Assembly: GCA_019339365.1 (NCBI GenBank)
Contig: CP079859.1
Coordinates: 3,224,001-3,288,000 of the forward strand
Direction of reading: 5' to 3'
Length of the DNA: 64,000 nucleotides
Source: Vibrio neptunius
Lineage (GTDB): Bacteria > Pseudomonadota > Gammaproteobacteria > Enterobacterales > Vibrionaceae
This document shows, piece after piece, positions 52,300-63,846 of the stretch. The position numbers were made by a program, and so were the translations under genes. Below the pieces are notes generated by a model. That model did no database searches, had not been told where the DNA came from, and saw only the letters and a program-made list of their open reading frames with translations. The stretch's first letter is position 1. Every line of letters begins with the position of its first letter.

Positions 52300-52989
52300 T
52301 TATGCCTTTGTTGAGAAACGGTAGCCTGCACCACGTACCGTTTGAATCAATTTGTCATGGCCTGCCGCTTCTAACGCCTTACGCAGACGACGAATGTGCA
52401 CATCAACAGTACGGTCTTCAACATACACGTTGGTTCCCCATACGTTGTTCAGCAGTTGCTCTCGGCTATAAACTCGCTCTTGGTGTGTCATAAAGAAGTG
52501 CAGCATCTTGAACTCAGTTGGGCCCATATCCAGAGGCTGATCGTTCGCAGTTACACGGTGCGAAACAGGATCCAGTTTCAAGCCCTGCACATCAATCACA
52601 TCTTCTAGTGCCGTTGGTGTCACACGGCGAATCACCGCTTTAAGACGCGCCACCAGCTCTTTTGGCGAGAATGGCTTAGTAATGTAGTCATCTGCGCCGA
52701 CTTCTAGACCACGAACCTTGTCTTCTTCTTCACCACGTGCTGTTAACATCACAACTGGAATGTTGCGCGTCAGCTCTTCACGTTTCATGTGTTTGATGAA
52801 GTTGATGCCGCTGCCACCAGGTAGCATCCAGTCTAGCAATACTAGATCTGGGAAGGGTTCAGCTAGCTTAGTCACCGCACTATCGTAGTCTTCAGCTTCG
52901 ACGGCTTGGTAACCTTTTTGCTCAAGAACAAAGCAAAGCATTTCACGAATTGGTGCTTCGTCTTCAACAACCAGAATCCTTCTAGACAT
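52300..52989 (-). CDS. phoB: Phosphate regulon response regulator PhoB
   Basis: 229-residue OmpR/PhoB-type activator. The N-terminal receiver domain has the phosphorylated aspartate in [15 protein letters not shown] (Asp53) with acidic residues in VVEDEAP and the lysine in DDYITKPFS. The C-terminal winged helix (about 130-229) shows [20 protein letters not shown] and RRLRKALE. It binds Pho boxes in front of the pst, ppk and phoB operons. Upstream is its own Pho box. Confidence 0.98.
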   Translation of the reverse strand: MSRRILVVEDEAPIREMLCFVLEQKGYQAVEAEDYDSAVTKLAEPFPDLVLLDWMLPGGSGINFIKHMKREELTRNIPVVMLTARGEEEDKVRGLEVGADDYITKPFSPKELVARLKAVIRRVTPTALEDVIDVQGLKLDPVSHRVTANDQPLDMGPTEFKMLHFFMTHQERVYSREQLLNNVWGTNVYVEDRTVDVHIRRLRKALEAAGHDKLIQTVRGAGYRFSTKA

Positions 52990-53066
52990 AATTGAGTAAC
53001 CTTTGAGTTAGTTGAATTTAATCGGGCATTTACCCTTTGCAACGATAGGCATTATTACCATCAATT

Positions 53067-53084
53067 ATGACACTTTTGTGACCT
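53067..53084 (-). promoter_or_regulatory. Pho box of phoB-phoR-pstS
   Basis: Minus strand: AGGTCAC-AAAA-GTGTCAT, an imperfect pair of PhoB heptamers with the correct 11-base period. A TAATAAT -10-like sequence follows about 9 bases further. Points to autoregulation of phoB. Confidence 0.7.
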
Positions 53085-53196
53085 TTGAAAACAAATTTTC
53101 ATATAACTTTCATCCCACTATTGCGTGCTTCCATTAGGACAAGCAGGATAAAAGTCTTTATGATGAGCGGCCAAACTTCAGGTATAGAGAAAGTGT

Positions 53197-54112
53197 ATGT
53201 GGTTTAAAAACTGTCTGGTTTACCGTTTTAACCGAGATATTGAATTCAAAGCAGACGAGCTGGAAAAGCAGCTTGAAGAGTTTCGTTTTACGCCTTGTGG
53301 CAGCCAAGACAAGCAAAAGTTTGGCTGGGTCACTGCAATGGGTAAACATGGCGACATGATGACTCACGTGTCTGAAAACCGCATTCTGATCTGCGCGAAG
53401 AAAGAAGAAAAAATGCTGCCAGCGTCGGTGATCAAAGAATCACTCAATGCAAAAGTTGAGGCGATGGAAGCACAAGAGGGCCGACCTCTGAAGAAAAAAA
53501 GAGAAAGACAACCTCAAAGATGACATTGTCATGGATTTGCTACCGCGTGCATTCAGCCGCAGCAACCATACCTTTGTACTTATCCTGCCTAAAGAAGGCT
53601 TTATTCTGGTCGATGCCAGCAGCTATAAGAAAGCGGAAGATGTGCTCGCCCTTCTACGTAAAACCATGGGCAGCCTACCTGTTGTGCCAGCCATTCCAGA
53701 GAAAGCCGTTGAAACCACGTTAACTGAGTGGGTGAAAACCGGCGACACTCCGGTTGGGATGCAGATGCTGGATGAAGCTGAGCTTAAGTCGGTTCTCGAA
53801 GAAGGCGGCGTGATCCGCTGTAAGAAACAAGAACTGACGGCAGACGAAATTCGCAGCCACATTGATGCCGATAAGGTAGTGACTAAATTAGCCCTCTGGT
53901 GGCAAGAGCGTATTGAGTTCATTCTGGCCGAAGATGGCAGCATCAAGCGCCTTAAATTCTCTGATGACCTGAAAGATCAGAATGATGATATTCCTCGTGA
54001 AGATCAAGCCGCACGATTTGACGCCGACTTCTCACTCATGTGCGGTGAGTTAAGCGCATTCCTGCCAAACTTATACGAGTGTTTAGGCGGTTTGCCTCAC
54101 CCTAACGCTTAA
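53197..54112 (+). pseudogene. rdgC: Recombination-associated protein RdgC, frameshifted
   Basis: RdgC is a ring-shaped DNA-binding protein that restrains RecA. The first frame ([17 protein letters not shown]) runs 108 codons to [14 protein letters not shown]; the second resumes at about [19 protein letters not shown]. The break is the run of seven A at 53494-53500: six A read [19 protein letters not shown] and give 304 residues, E. coli having 303. As written the protein loses two thirds. Probably a sequence error. It stands divergent from phoB. Confidence 0.92.
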
Positions 54113-54276
54113 TCCCTTCTCTAGGTGCTCGGCATGTTCGAGCGCCTACCTATAATCTCCTTACCTAAGTTATGGACTTTTTTCTAGTCACAGGTCACGT
54201 TTTGGCGTAAAATTTGCGCCCCAATTCCATAAGGTGGAATGGACCTGACTTGAGATCAGACTAAGAGAATTATGAA

Positions 54277-55934
<1,658 letters not shown>

Positions 55935-55938
55935 ACAG

Positions 55939-55966
55939 AAAATGCCGCTCCACTGAGCGGCATTTT
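55939..55966. terminator. Bidirectional terminator between yfhL and cydB
   Basis: 12-bp stem AAAATGCCGCTC / GAGCGGCATTTT with a 4-base loop between convergent genes. Confidence 0.9.
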
Positions 55967-55988
55967 GGTTATTGTGTGCTGTCTTTTG

Positions 55989-56984
55989 CTATTTGTAGCT
56001 TAGCTCCGTCGCCTTACCTTTGAAGATTCGATAAACCGCGAAGGTATAAAGTAAGATCATCGGCATTACGACCATCACACCATAACCGACAATCATCAAA
56101 GTCGCAGGGGAAGAAGCCGCCTGCTTGGCTGTCATCATTCCCGGCACTACCTCAGGAAAAAAGCTATAAGCAAGTCCAAGGAAACTCAAAGCAAAGATCA
56201 CCGTAACCCCAAAGAACGGCCAGCGAGCACCAAGGTCATTGACCATAGGAACCTGACGAAGATAGCGATCAACAAGGAATATCGTCATCAACACGATGAT
56301 CGGCACGGGGGCCAGTAGTAACATTTCAGGGAAACTAAACCAGCGCAATGCAACCTGTTCATTGACTATCGGATTCACAACACTGACAACCAAGATGCCA
56401 GTGGCGGCAACCCACCCCGCTCTTCGGGACCATCGTGCGGAACGGATCTGCAGATCGCCTGCGGTTTTCAATACCAACCAAGCGCCACCGATATAGACAT
56501 AAGCCGCAGCGACACACAAAGCACTCAACCAAGCAAAACCCAGAGCTTCACTACTTTGCTCAAACCCCATAATGTAACGACCGACCATATAACCTTGCGT
56601 CAACGCAGCGATCAATGAACCGACTCTGAAGCACCAATCCCAATGTGGTTTATGGTCTGCATTGGCCTTCGCTCGAAAGTCAAACGCGACACCACGCATG
56701 ATAAGCGCAATCAACATAACGGCTGTCGGTAAGTAAAGTTCAGTCAGGATCAAACTGTGTGCCGTAGGAAAGGCAATCAGTAAAATACCGATCGCCAACA
56801 CCAACCAAGTTTCATTCGCATCCCAAAACGGCCCTATGGAAGCAATCATTCGATCACGCTGCTTTTCATTGTCGCTCGGTAGCAACATACCTACACCCAA
56901 ATCATAACCGTCTAGCACAGCGTACATAAAGACTGAGAAACCAAGCAGCAGCAGATAAATTTCCGGCAAATAGTCGAGCATCAT
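55989..56984 (-). CDS. cydB: Cytochrome bd-type oxidase subunit II (CydB/CioB)
   Basis: Integral-membrane subunit II of a bd-type quinol oxidase. 331 residues with about eight to nine hydrophobic segments; MLDYLPEIYLLLLGFSVFMY and GPFWDANETWLVL match the CydB family. Its ATGATG start overlaps the cydA stop (TGA). Pairing with a short cydA indicates the cyanide-insensitive (CIO) subgroup. No cydX was seen. Confidence 0.94.
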   Translation of the reverse strand: MMLDYLPEIYLLLLGFSVFMYAVLDGYDLGVGMLLPSDNEKQRDRMIASIGPFWDANETWLVLAIGILLIAFPTAHSLILTELYLPTAVMLIALIMRGVAFDFRAKANADHKPHWDWCFRVGSLIAALTQGYMVGRYIMGFEQSSEALGFAWLSALCVAAAYVYIGGAWLVLKTAGDLQIRSARWSRRAGWVAATGILVVSVVNPIVNEQVALRWFSFPEMLLLAPVPIIVLMTIFLVDRYLRQVPMVNDLGARWPFFGVTVIFALSFLGLAYSFFPEVVPGMMTAKQAASSPATLMIVGYGVMVVMPMILLYTFAVYRIFKGKATELSYK

Positions 56985-58315
56985 TGCGCCTCCTGTTGGA
57001 TCAGTGGTACTTGATGGGCAGTAACATCTTTACGTGCCAAATAAAACAGGGTGTGAATGTAAGCCACCAGTAACAACGCGTAGGTAGCTAAATACATCAT
57101 TAGAGAAATCATCACACTACTTGAAGCTACTGACGTTACTGCTTCAGAAGTGCGTAGCACACCACTCACCAACCAAGGCTGTCGTCCAATTTCCGTAACG
57201 TACCAGCCAGCTAAAGTTGCCACCCAACCGGAAAATGTCATTGCTACAACGATCATCAAATAAGGTTTGGGTAGGCCAGAGCCGCGCGCAAGCTTCACTG
57301 CACCATACCAACTGACAAACAGCATCAACACTCCAACACCGACCATGATTCTAAAACCAAAAAATAACGGCTTTACTGGTGGATGATTGGGAGTAAACTC
57401 ATTAAGGCCCTTTATTTCGCCATCAATGTCGTGAGTCAATATCAAACTTGCCAGGTTGGGAATGCCTATCTCGAAGTCATTACTACGCTGTTCCTCATTT
57501 GGTATAGCGAAGAGCAGCAATGGTGCACCTTTTTCGGTTTCCCATACCCCTTCCATCGCCGCGATTTTTGCGGGTTGATGTTCCAGCGTGTTTAAACCAT
57601 GCAAGTCACCAACAAATATCTGTAGAGGAATAAAACCTGCCGCCGCGAATAGTGATACTCTCAGACCCAATTGCGCGGCACGATGATCGGGTTGTTTCAG
57701 CACTTGGTAAGCCGAGATACCCGCGATCAGAAAGCTCGCCGTCAAAGCAGAGGCTAGTAAAGTATGACCAAAACGATATGGTAGAGAAGGATTAAGAATA
57801 ACCTCTTTCCAGCTCGTTACGTGAACGATGCCGTCAATCACTTCATAGCCATTTGGGGTATGCATCCAACTGTTGAGGACTAAAATCCAAAATGCAGACA
57901 TCGTGGTACCGACAGCAACCAGTACCGTCGCCAAGGTATGAAACCACTCCGCAACCCGTCCACGTCCAAATAGCATAACGCCAAGAAATGTCGCTTCCAT
58001 GAAAAAAGCAGTCATGACTTCATAACCGAGCAAGGGGCCAGCAACATTTCCGACTCGTTCCATAAAACCGGGCCAATTGGTGCCAAATTGGAAACTCATG
58101 GTGATGCCTGACACCACGCCGAGAGCAAAGGTTAAAGCAAAAACTTTTACCCAAAAATAGTATACATCCAACCAGATTGGTGATTGTGAGCGATTGTAGC
58201 GCCATTTAAAAAAGACCAGCATCCAAGCTAACGCTATTGTGATGGTCGGGAAAAGAATGTGAAAGCTGATATTGGCGGCGAACTGTATCCGCGACAGCAT
58301 GAGGGTATCTAACAT
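56981..58315 (-). CDS. cydA: bd-type oxidase subunit I, short Q-loop (CIO type)
   Basis: Heme-carrying subunit I of a quinol oxidase that reduces oxygen to water. Start chosen at MLDTLMLSRIQFAANISFHI (GGAA seven bases upstream), giving 444 residues. The family histidine is in ISFHILFP, with others around RFGHTLLASALT, and the axial methionine is near MTAFFMEATFLGVML. Short length compared with E. coli CydA (522) means a short Q-loop, typical of CioA oxidases that resist cyanide. Upstream is a long A/T-rich region with a FNR-like site. Confidence 0.94.
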   Translation of the reverse strand: MLDTLMLSRIQFAANISFHILFPTITIALAWMLVFFKWRYNRSQSPIWLDVYYFWVKVFALTFALGVVSGITMSFQFGTNWPGFMERVGNVAGPLLGYEVMTAFFMEATFLGVMLFGRGRVAEWFHTLATVLVAVGTTMSAFWILVLNSWMHTPNGYEVIDGIVHVTSWKEVILNPSLPYRFGHTLLASALTASFLIAGISAYQVLKQPDHRAAQLGLRVSLFAAAGFIPLQIFVGDLHGLNTLEHQPAKIAAMEGVWETEKGAPLLLFAIPNEEQRSNDFEIGIPNLASLILTHDIDGEIKGLNEFTPNHPPVKPLFFGFRIMVGVGVLMLFVSWYGAVKLARGSGLPKPYLMIVVAMTFSGWVATLAGWYVTEIGRQPWLVSGVLRTSEAVTSVASSSVMISLMMYLATYALLLVAYIHTLFYLARKDVTAHQVPLIQQEAQ

Positions 58316-58658
58316 TTGGGTTCCTAAACAACGTGTCATTCTTTAAATGTCTTAAACTGTAATTTAATTACGAAAAAGACGACCGTTTGGATTAAAAATC
58401 AGAGAAAAATGAAGGGAAAATTTTCTCTCGGCATGATTTATATCAATTAAGAACAGCAAAATAGTAATAAAAATTGTCACAAATAACGAAAATAAGTAGC
58501 CAATTTAAACAAAAAGATAAGAAATGTAATCTAGAGCAGCAAATAAATGACCGTTCGGAATTTTCGAGTTTTTAATTCGAAATACGTGAAATAAAGTTAC
58601 AAATCATTAGTACGCTCAGCCATAGACCTATCCAATAGCTCGATACACTGAGTTGGCA
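58316..58658. other. A/T-rich region upstream of cydAB
   Basis: About 340 bases, A/T-rich. It contains the cydAB promoter region and, further out, the end of mepA. One FNR-like site is visible; no gene or RNA seen. Confidence 0.55.
58433..58446 (-). promoter_or_regulatory. FNR-like site upstream of cydAB
   Basis: ATGAT-TTAT-ATCAA (minus strand: TTGAT-ATAA-ATCAT) matches the FNR consensus TTGAT-N4-ATCAA at nine of ten positions. It is about 120 bases upstream of the cydA start. A role in oxygen control is inferred. Confidence 0.45.
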
Positions 58659-59473
58659 TTATTTTCCGCTTTTTACTTTTTGCTTGGTAATGGCAGCCTT
58701 AGCTGCTGCGGGTTTAGGCTGAGGTTTCCAGCTAGACAGTTCAGCCCCACATCCATCACCTTTAGGGGGGCGGTCTGTGATTGACACTGACTGTTATCCT
58801 CTGGGCACTTGAGTCTGACGTGCATATGATAATGATGCCCCCACCACGGTCGCACTTTTCTCAACCAGCCCCGCTCAGACGATACTTCCTGTGTGCACAG
58901 TTTGTCTTTGATTACAGGGTGAACAAAAATGCGGGCTACCTTTTCATCACTCGCTGCCATTTTTATCAGCTCAAAATGGCGTTCATCCCAGTTTTGTTTA
59001 ACCAATTGATACTGTTCGAGGTTAACCACACTCATTGGTTCAGGATCATTAAGCTGTTGCGAAGAAAGTTCACCATCAGCCAATTTTAGCCATATATCGA
59101 TATCCAAGCCGGTCTGATGGCTCGAATGCCCAGAGGAGAAACGCCCCCCTTGAGGTAATGAGATATCACCAATCAGAATACGAGTGTTTAATCGTTGTGA
59201 AACCATATTGGCGAGGCGCTGAATAAAACTAACCGCTTGTGGATGAGCATAATAGCGTTGTTTATGGCTGCGCAATACTTGATACCCCTCCCCTTGAAGA
59301 GGCAGATCTACAGCACCTGAAAGGCAACCATTAGCATAACTACCAATCGATTCAGGAGGCTGTGTCGAAGGCGATCTAATCTTCTCCCATGGACTTGCCA
59401 ACACAGTAGGTACCATGAGGGCAAACAGCACTAACCCAGTAAGCTTTGACCCGTTCATACTTCGCTTTTTCAT
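58659..59473 (-). CDS. mepA: Penicillin-insensitive murein endopeptidase MepA, C-terminal frameshift
   Basis: Periplasmic zinc metallopeptidase that cuts D-Ala-mDAP cross-links. Signal peptide MKKRSMNGSKLTGLVLFALM... ends near VLAS. Zinc ligands: SSGHSSHQTGLDIDIW and WGHHYHMHVRLKCP, as in LAS peptidases. As written the frame ends at 58673 with a non-family tail. Adding one base to the six-C run (minus strand; 58765-58770) gives APPKGDGCGAELSSWKPQPKPA and a stop at 58659 for 271 residues; E. coli MepA (274) has GDGCGAEL at this place. Catalytic domain is unaffected. Start uncertain between two ATGs. Confidence 0.87.
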
Positions 59474-59572
59474 TTTCACTTGTCACTAGTTTAGCTCAGC
59501 AATGCTCACCGTTGTCGTAAAACGTGGTCACCTCTATCGCTGTATAAATCACTCTTACGTCGATACCTTCTC

Positions 59573-59826
59573 CTATTTACTCGGTACCCGTTGAATAACA
59601 ATAGCAGCCACCCTCTCCTGCGTTTGCTGCCCATGGCTAAACTCATAACACCTCAATAAACCGATACGCCTGCTTCCTTCACCTTGAGGATAAAACGCAG
59701 TGTAAACATGCTCGAATATCATACCCGCATTCGGGCAACTCATCGTTAGCTGGAGTTTATCAATCAAAGATTTCGATAAGGCTTGAACCTTTGCGGTTCT
59801 AATGCGCGAAAATATAAATGTGGCAT
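59573..59826 (-). pseudogene. DUF1904-family protein, multiply frameshifted
   Basis: The ATG at 59826 gives MPHLYFRALEPQ, like the MPHLRFRG start of DUF1904 proteins, but soon stops. Adding one A at the AAA run (59790-59792) reads KVQALSKSLIDKLQL and continues to 59573. A second oddity follows: another frame carries YRFIEVL, matching the family's YPFVEVLWF segment, before the main frame resumes as FSHGQQTQERVAAIV. Two to three indels would restore the family. Function of DUF1904 is unknown. Real decay is more likely here than for the other broken genes because the defects are not all in long runs. Confidence 0.5.
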
Positions 59827-59996
59827 GGATAGCACCCTTTATTGCCAGTTCCTCCATCATATCAAGCAAAACATTATGTCTTGTGACTGCGTTTCTTGAT
59901 GATCTTAACTCAAGTGAACTAGGGTTAATAATGTACGCAATTAAATCGACTGGCTGGATCTCCTATACACCAGACGAAAGAGGAGGGATCGACAAT

Positions 59997-60926
59997 ATGG
60001 CACGACGAATGATTTACTTACTTGCTCTGATTTTCAGCTCTTTTTCGTTTGCCAAAGATTGTATTGGTGTGGTCCCAGCGGGCTCCGTGCATGACTTCTG
60101 GAAATCAGTCAAAGCAGGAAGTGAAAAAGCAGGCCAAGAGTTAGGCCTTAAAATTTACTTTCGTGGCCCCCACGATGAGTCCGATGTCAGTGCTCAGCGC
60201 TTCATCATAGATCAAGTCATGGAGAATGCCTGTATTGGCTTAGTCTTAGCACCAAATACCCAAGATAGGGCCTATGATGTCGCCCGTTTGAAAGAAGCGG
60301 GGGTACCCACAGTCTACTTTGATCGCGATACTGGCTCCCCTGATGTGGTTAGTGTTATTGCAACCAACAACTACCAAGCAGGCGTAATAGCTGGCCAGGA
60401 GATGGCCAAAAAGTTAGGGAATAAAGGTAAGGTGGCATTGCTTAGAATGAAAAAGGGCGTGATATCCACCGATGCTCGTGAAAAGGGCTTTACCGACGGC
60501 GCTACAGCATCAGGGCTTAGTATCACTATCGATAACTACCTAGGTACTAAAATTGGCGAGGCGCGCAAAAACGCAGAGCAAATTCTTGCACAGAAAACTG
60601 GCAAACTAGACGGCATATTTACACCGAATGAATCGACAACGTTAGCTGTTCTCATGGCACTCGATACTACTCCATCTACACAAGAATTGGTTCATATCGG
60701 CTTCGACTCCAATGACTCTCTGGTGAATGCACTAGAAAACGGTTCTATTTATGGACTGATCATCCAGCAACCTTTCGAAATGGGCTACAAAAGCGTCTAT
60801 ACCGTGTATCAAGCCTTCCTCGGTCAAGAATACTCCAAAAACATCGCTACTGAGACCATTTTTGTCACCAAGGAAAACATGCTTCTGCCTAGCGTCAATC
60901 AGGCATTGTTAATGAAATACGATTGA
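59997..60926 (+). CDS. Orphan periplasmic sugar-type binding protein
   Basis: 309 residues from an ATG preceded by AGGAGGG. Signal peptide MARRMIYLLALIFSSFSFA, then a Peripla_BP_4 / ribose-binding-like fold: CIGVVPAGSVHDFWKSVKAG, GLVLAPNTQDRAYDVARLKE, VIATNNYQAGVIAGQEMAKK and DGIFTPNESTTLAVLMAL. Ligand likely a sugar or autoinducer-like molecule; not decidable. No ABC ATPase or permease is beside it, so it may serve a sensor kinase or a distant transporter. A terminator follows. Confidence 0.8.
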   Translation: MARRMIYLLALIFSSFSFAKDCIGVVPAGSVHDFWKSVKAGSEKAGQELGLKIYFRGPHDESDVSAQRFIIDQVMENACIGLVLAPNTQDRAYDVARLKEAGVPTVYFDRDTGSPDVVSVIATNNYQAGVIAGQEMAKKLGNKGKVALLRMKKGVISTDAREKGFTDGATASGLSITIDNYLGTKIGEARKNAEQILAQKTGKLDGIFTPNESTTLAVLMALDTTPSTQELVHIGFDSNDSLVNALENGSIYGLIIQQPFEMGYKSVYTVYQAFLGQEYSKNIATETIFVTKENMLLPSVNQALLMKYD

Positions 60927-60959
60927 TTCAGACGGTTAATTACCCCTGATAAAAACAAA

Positions 60960-60985
60960 AAGGCCGCTGACTTGTCAGCGGCCTT
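60960..60985. terminator. Bidirectional terminator between binding protein and secF
   Basis: 11-bp stem AAGGCCGCTGA / TCAGCGGCCTT with a 4-base loop; on the minus strand (after secF) it is followed by TTTGTTTTT. Confidence 0.88.
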
Positions 60986-61006
60986 GCTCATACAAAGCTT
61001 TGTGCC

Positions 61007-61954
61007 TTATGGCATTTCGTCAAACTCTGCGCCTTCTTTCTCAACTTGAGGCGGCATCAAATGTTCTTTTGTAATACCCAGTTTCAATGCCAGTGCCGAA
61101 GCCACATAGATTGAAGAGTATGTACCCACAGTGATACCCAGTAGAAGTGCGGTGGCGAAGCCATGAATCATAGCGCCGCCTTGGGTGAACAGAGCAATCA
61201 CTACGAACAATGTAGTACCGGATGTAATCAAGGTACGGCTCAATGTTTGTGTGATTGAGCTGTTCATGATTTCAGCTGGTTCGCCTTTACGCATCTTGCG
61301 GAAGTTTTCACGAATACGGTCAAATACAACAATGGTATCGTTGAGCGAGTACCCCACTACCGTCAGCAAGGCAGCCACAATTGTCAGGTCAACCTCGATT
61401 TGCATCAAGGAGAACACGCCAAGCGTAATGATAACGTCGTGTGCCAGAGCAAGTACCGCACCAGCCGCTAAACGCCATTCAAATCGTACCGAAACGTAAA
61501 TCAGGATACAGATAAGAGAAACGATGATCGCCAAGCCACCAGCTTCGGTTAGCTCATCACCTACGTTTGGTCCGACAAACTCAATACGGCGCATTTCAAC
61601 GCTTTCACCTGTGCCGTCTTTGATAGCAGAAAGAATCTGGTTGCCCAACGCTTCACCAGCAACACCATCACGAGGGCGCAAACGCACCATCACATCACGA
61701 GCACTACCAAAGTTTTGAACCGTTGCGTCACCAAAACCTTTTGCTTCCAGCGCAGTACGAATCTCTTCCAAATCGGCTGGCTGCTCAAAGCCAACTTCAA
61801 TCAGCGTACCGCCAGTGAAGTCTAGGCCCCAGTTCAACCACTTGGTAGAAAGAGTAAAAATCGACGCACCAATCATCAGGATCGACAGCACGAAGGCGAA
61901 TTTCGACCAACGCATAAAGTCGATCAATTTGTCTGCTTTTAGAATCTGAAACAT
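61007..61954 (-). CDS. secF: Protein translocase subunit SecF
   Basis: 315-residue inner-membrane subunit of SecDF, which uses proton motive force to help pull proteins out of SecYEG. Six transmembrane helices around a periplasmic domain; GLDFTGGTLIEVGF is the family signature after the first helix, and SVRFEWRLAAGAVLALAHDV and GYSLNDTIVVFDRIREN carry conserved transmembrane residues. It follows secD by 14 bases. Confidence 0.98.
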   Translation of the reverse strand: MFQILKADKLIDFMRWSKFAFVLSILMIGASIFTLSTKWLNWGLDFTGGTLIEVGFEQPADLEEIRTALEAKGFGDATVQNFGSARDVMVRLRPRDGVAGEALGNQILSAIKDGTGESVEMRRIEFVGPNVGDELTEAGGLAIIVSLICILIYVSVRFEWRLAAGAVLALAHDVIITLGVFSLMQIEVDLTIVAALLTVVGYSLNDTIVVFDRIRENFRKMRKGEPAEIMNSSITQTLSRTLITSGTTLFVVIALFTQGGAMIHGFATALLLGITVGTYSSIYVASALALKLGITKEHLMPPQVEKEGAEFDEMP

Positions 61955-61968
61955 AATAATTCCTAGCC

Positions 61969-63825
61969 TTAGATCGACAGTTTGTTGATGCGCTTACCAC
62001 CGTACATTAGGTTCACGATACAACGTGTACCAATGATGGCAGTAAACATAGACGTTAAGATACCGATAGACAGTGTCACCGCGAAGCCTTTGATTGCGCC
62101 TGTACCTACAGCAAACAGGATAATTGCGGTAATCAAGGTGGTGATGTTGGCATCGGCAATGGTGCTGAATGCGTTCGCATAACCTTGATGAATCGCCTGC
62201 TGAGGGTTTCGCCCGTCACGTAACTCTTCACGTATCCGTTCGAAAATCAAGACGTTAGCATCGACCGCCATGCCGACTGTCAGAACAATACCGGCGATAC
62301 CAGGCAAGGTCATTGTTGCGCCCGGAATCATCGACATCACACCAATAATCAGTACAAGGTTTACCATCAGCGCGGTATTGGCAATCAGACCAAACTTACG
62401 GTAGTAAAGCAGCGTGAATAGCATAACTGCCGCCATACCCCAGATACACGCCATGATACCCATGTCGATGTTCTGTTGACCCATAGATGGACCAATTGTC
62501 CGTTCTTCAACAATAGAAATCGGCGCAATCAGAGCACCTGCACGAAGCAATAGTGCCAGGTTGTGCGCTTCAGCCGCCGAATCGATACCTGTGATGCGGA
62601 AGTTACGGCCAAGCGCTGATTGAATCGTTGCTTGGTTAATCACTTCTTCATGCTTAGTCAGGATAACGCGACCATCTGCCGTCTTGCGTCCGCTGTCTTT
62701 ATATTCAGCAAACACGGTTGCCATCAGCTTGCCAATGTTCTTCTTAGAGAACGCTGACATCTTGTTACCACCTTCGCTATCTAGTGAGATGTTAACTTGA
62801 GGGCGACCATATTCATCCACACTTGAGCTCGCATCAGTGATGCTCGAACCGCCTAGGATTACACGCTTTTTAAGCACAACTGGACGACCATCTCGATCTT
62901 GCTTGATTTCACTACCCGCTGGCGCGCGACCACTAGCTGCTGCAGCGAGATCCGCTTTGTCGTCGACTTCGCGGAATTCAAGCGTTGCCGTCGCACCCAG
63001 AATTTCCTTCGCACGAGCGGTGTCCTGAACACCTGGCAGTTCAACAACAATTCGGCTTGCGCCCTGACGCTGTACAAGTGGTTCAGCCACACCCAGTTCG
63101 TTTACACGGTTGCGCAGAATGGTAATGTTCTGCTCCACAGCGTAGTTGCGAATTTCGGTCAGGCGTTGCTCAGTAAAGGTAGCCGTCAGAGTAAAACGAC
63201 CATCAGTCTCTGCATCGACAAATATCATATCAGGATGGTTTTGCTGCAGTAAGCGTTTGGCATCCGCAAGCTGCTCTTCATTACGCAGTAAGACTTCAAC
63301 AGATTCTTGACCTGAAGGACGAATCGCACGATAGCGAATCTTTTCTTCACGCAGTTCACTACGGAACGCTTCTTCCTGCTGGCTGACCAGCTTTTCCATC
63401 GCTGCGTCCATATCCACTTCCATCAGGAAGTGAACACCACCGCGAAGGTCAAGGCCGAGCTTCATTGGCGCTGCGCCAACCGCTTCTAACCAGTCAGGTG
63501 TTGCAGGGGCTAGATTAAGAGCAACAATTTTGTCTTTACCTAGTGCTTCATTGATCACATCGCGAGCACTTATCTGAGTGTCGGTATCGTTGAAGCGTAC
63601 AAGAATGGATCCATTTTCGAGAGCAATGGATTTATGAGATAAGCCCTTTTCATCAAGAGCTTCAGTGACAGAATCCAGCGTTGACATATCTACAGAGGCG
63701 CCACGCGCCCCTGTAACTTGAATTGCCGGATCTTCACCGTAGATATTTGGAAGTGCATACAATGCTGCGATAGCGATGGTAAACACCACCATCAAATACT
63801 TCCATAACGGATAGCGGTTAAGCAC
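61969..63825 (-). CDS. secD: Protein translocase subunit SecD
   Basis: 618-residue partner of SecF. N-terminal helix then a large periplasmic P1 domain ([15 protein letters not shown]) and six-helix membrane part with [21 protein letters not shown], which has the conserved aspartate used in proton transport. Lies between yajC and secF; yajC ends 21 bases upstream of its start. Confidence 0.98.
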   Translation of the reverse strand: MLNRYPLWKYLMVVFTIAIAALYALPNIYGEDPAIQVTGARGASVDMSTLDSVTEALDEKGLSHKSIALENGSILVRFNDTDTQISARDVINEALGKDKIVALNLAPATPDWLEAVGAAPMKLGLDLRGGVHFLMEVDMDAAMEKLVSQQEEAFRSELREEKIRYRAIRPSGQESVEVLLRNEEQLADAKRLLQQNHPDMIFVDAETDGRFTLTATFTEQRLTEIRNYAVEQNITILRNRVNELGVAEPLVQRQGASRIVVELPGVQDTARAKEILGATATLEFREVDDKADLAAAASGRAPAGSEIKQDRDGRPVVLKKRVILGGSSITDASSSVDEYGRPQVNISLDSEGGNKMSAFSKKNIGKLMATVFAEYKDSGRKTADGRVILTKHEEVINQATIQSALGRNFRITGIDSAAEAHNLALLLRAGALIAPISIVEERTIGPSMGQQNIDMGIMACIWGMAAVMLFTLLYYRKFGLIANTALMVNLVLIIGVMSMIPGATMTLPGIAGIVLTVGMAVDANVLIFERIREELRDGRNPQQAIHQGYANAFSTIADANITTLITAIILFAVGTGAIKGFAVTLSIGILTSMFTAIIGTRCIVNLMYGGKRINKLSI

Positions 63826-63846
63826 AGCGAGGATCCTTTAGCTGTT

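Noticed and set aside
59802..59996. 65-residue extension at the start of the binding protein gene
   Set aside because: The extension is antisense to the DUF1904 remnant and lacks a ribosome site; the ATG at 59997 has AGGAGGG and begins a normal signal peptide.
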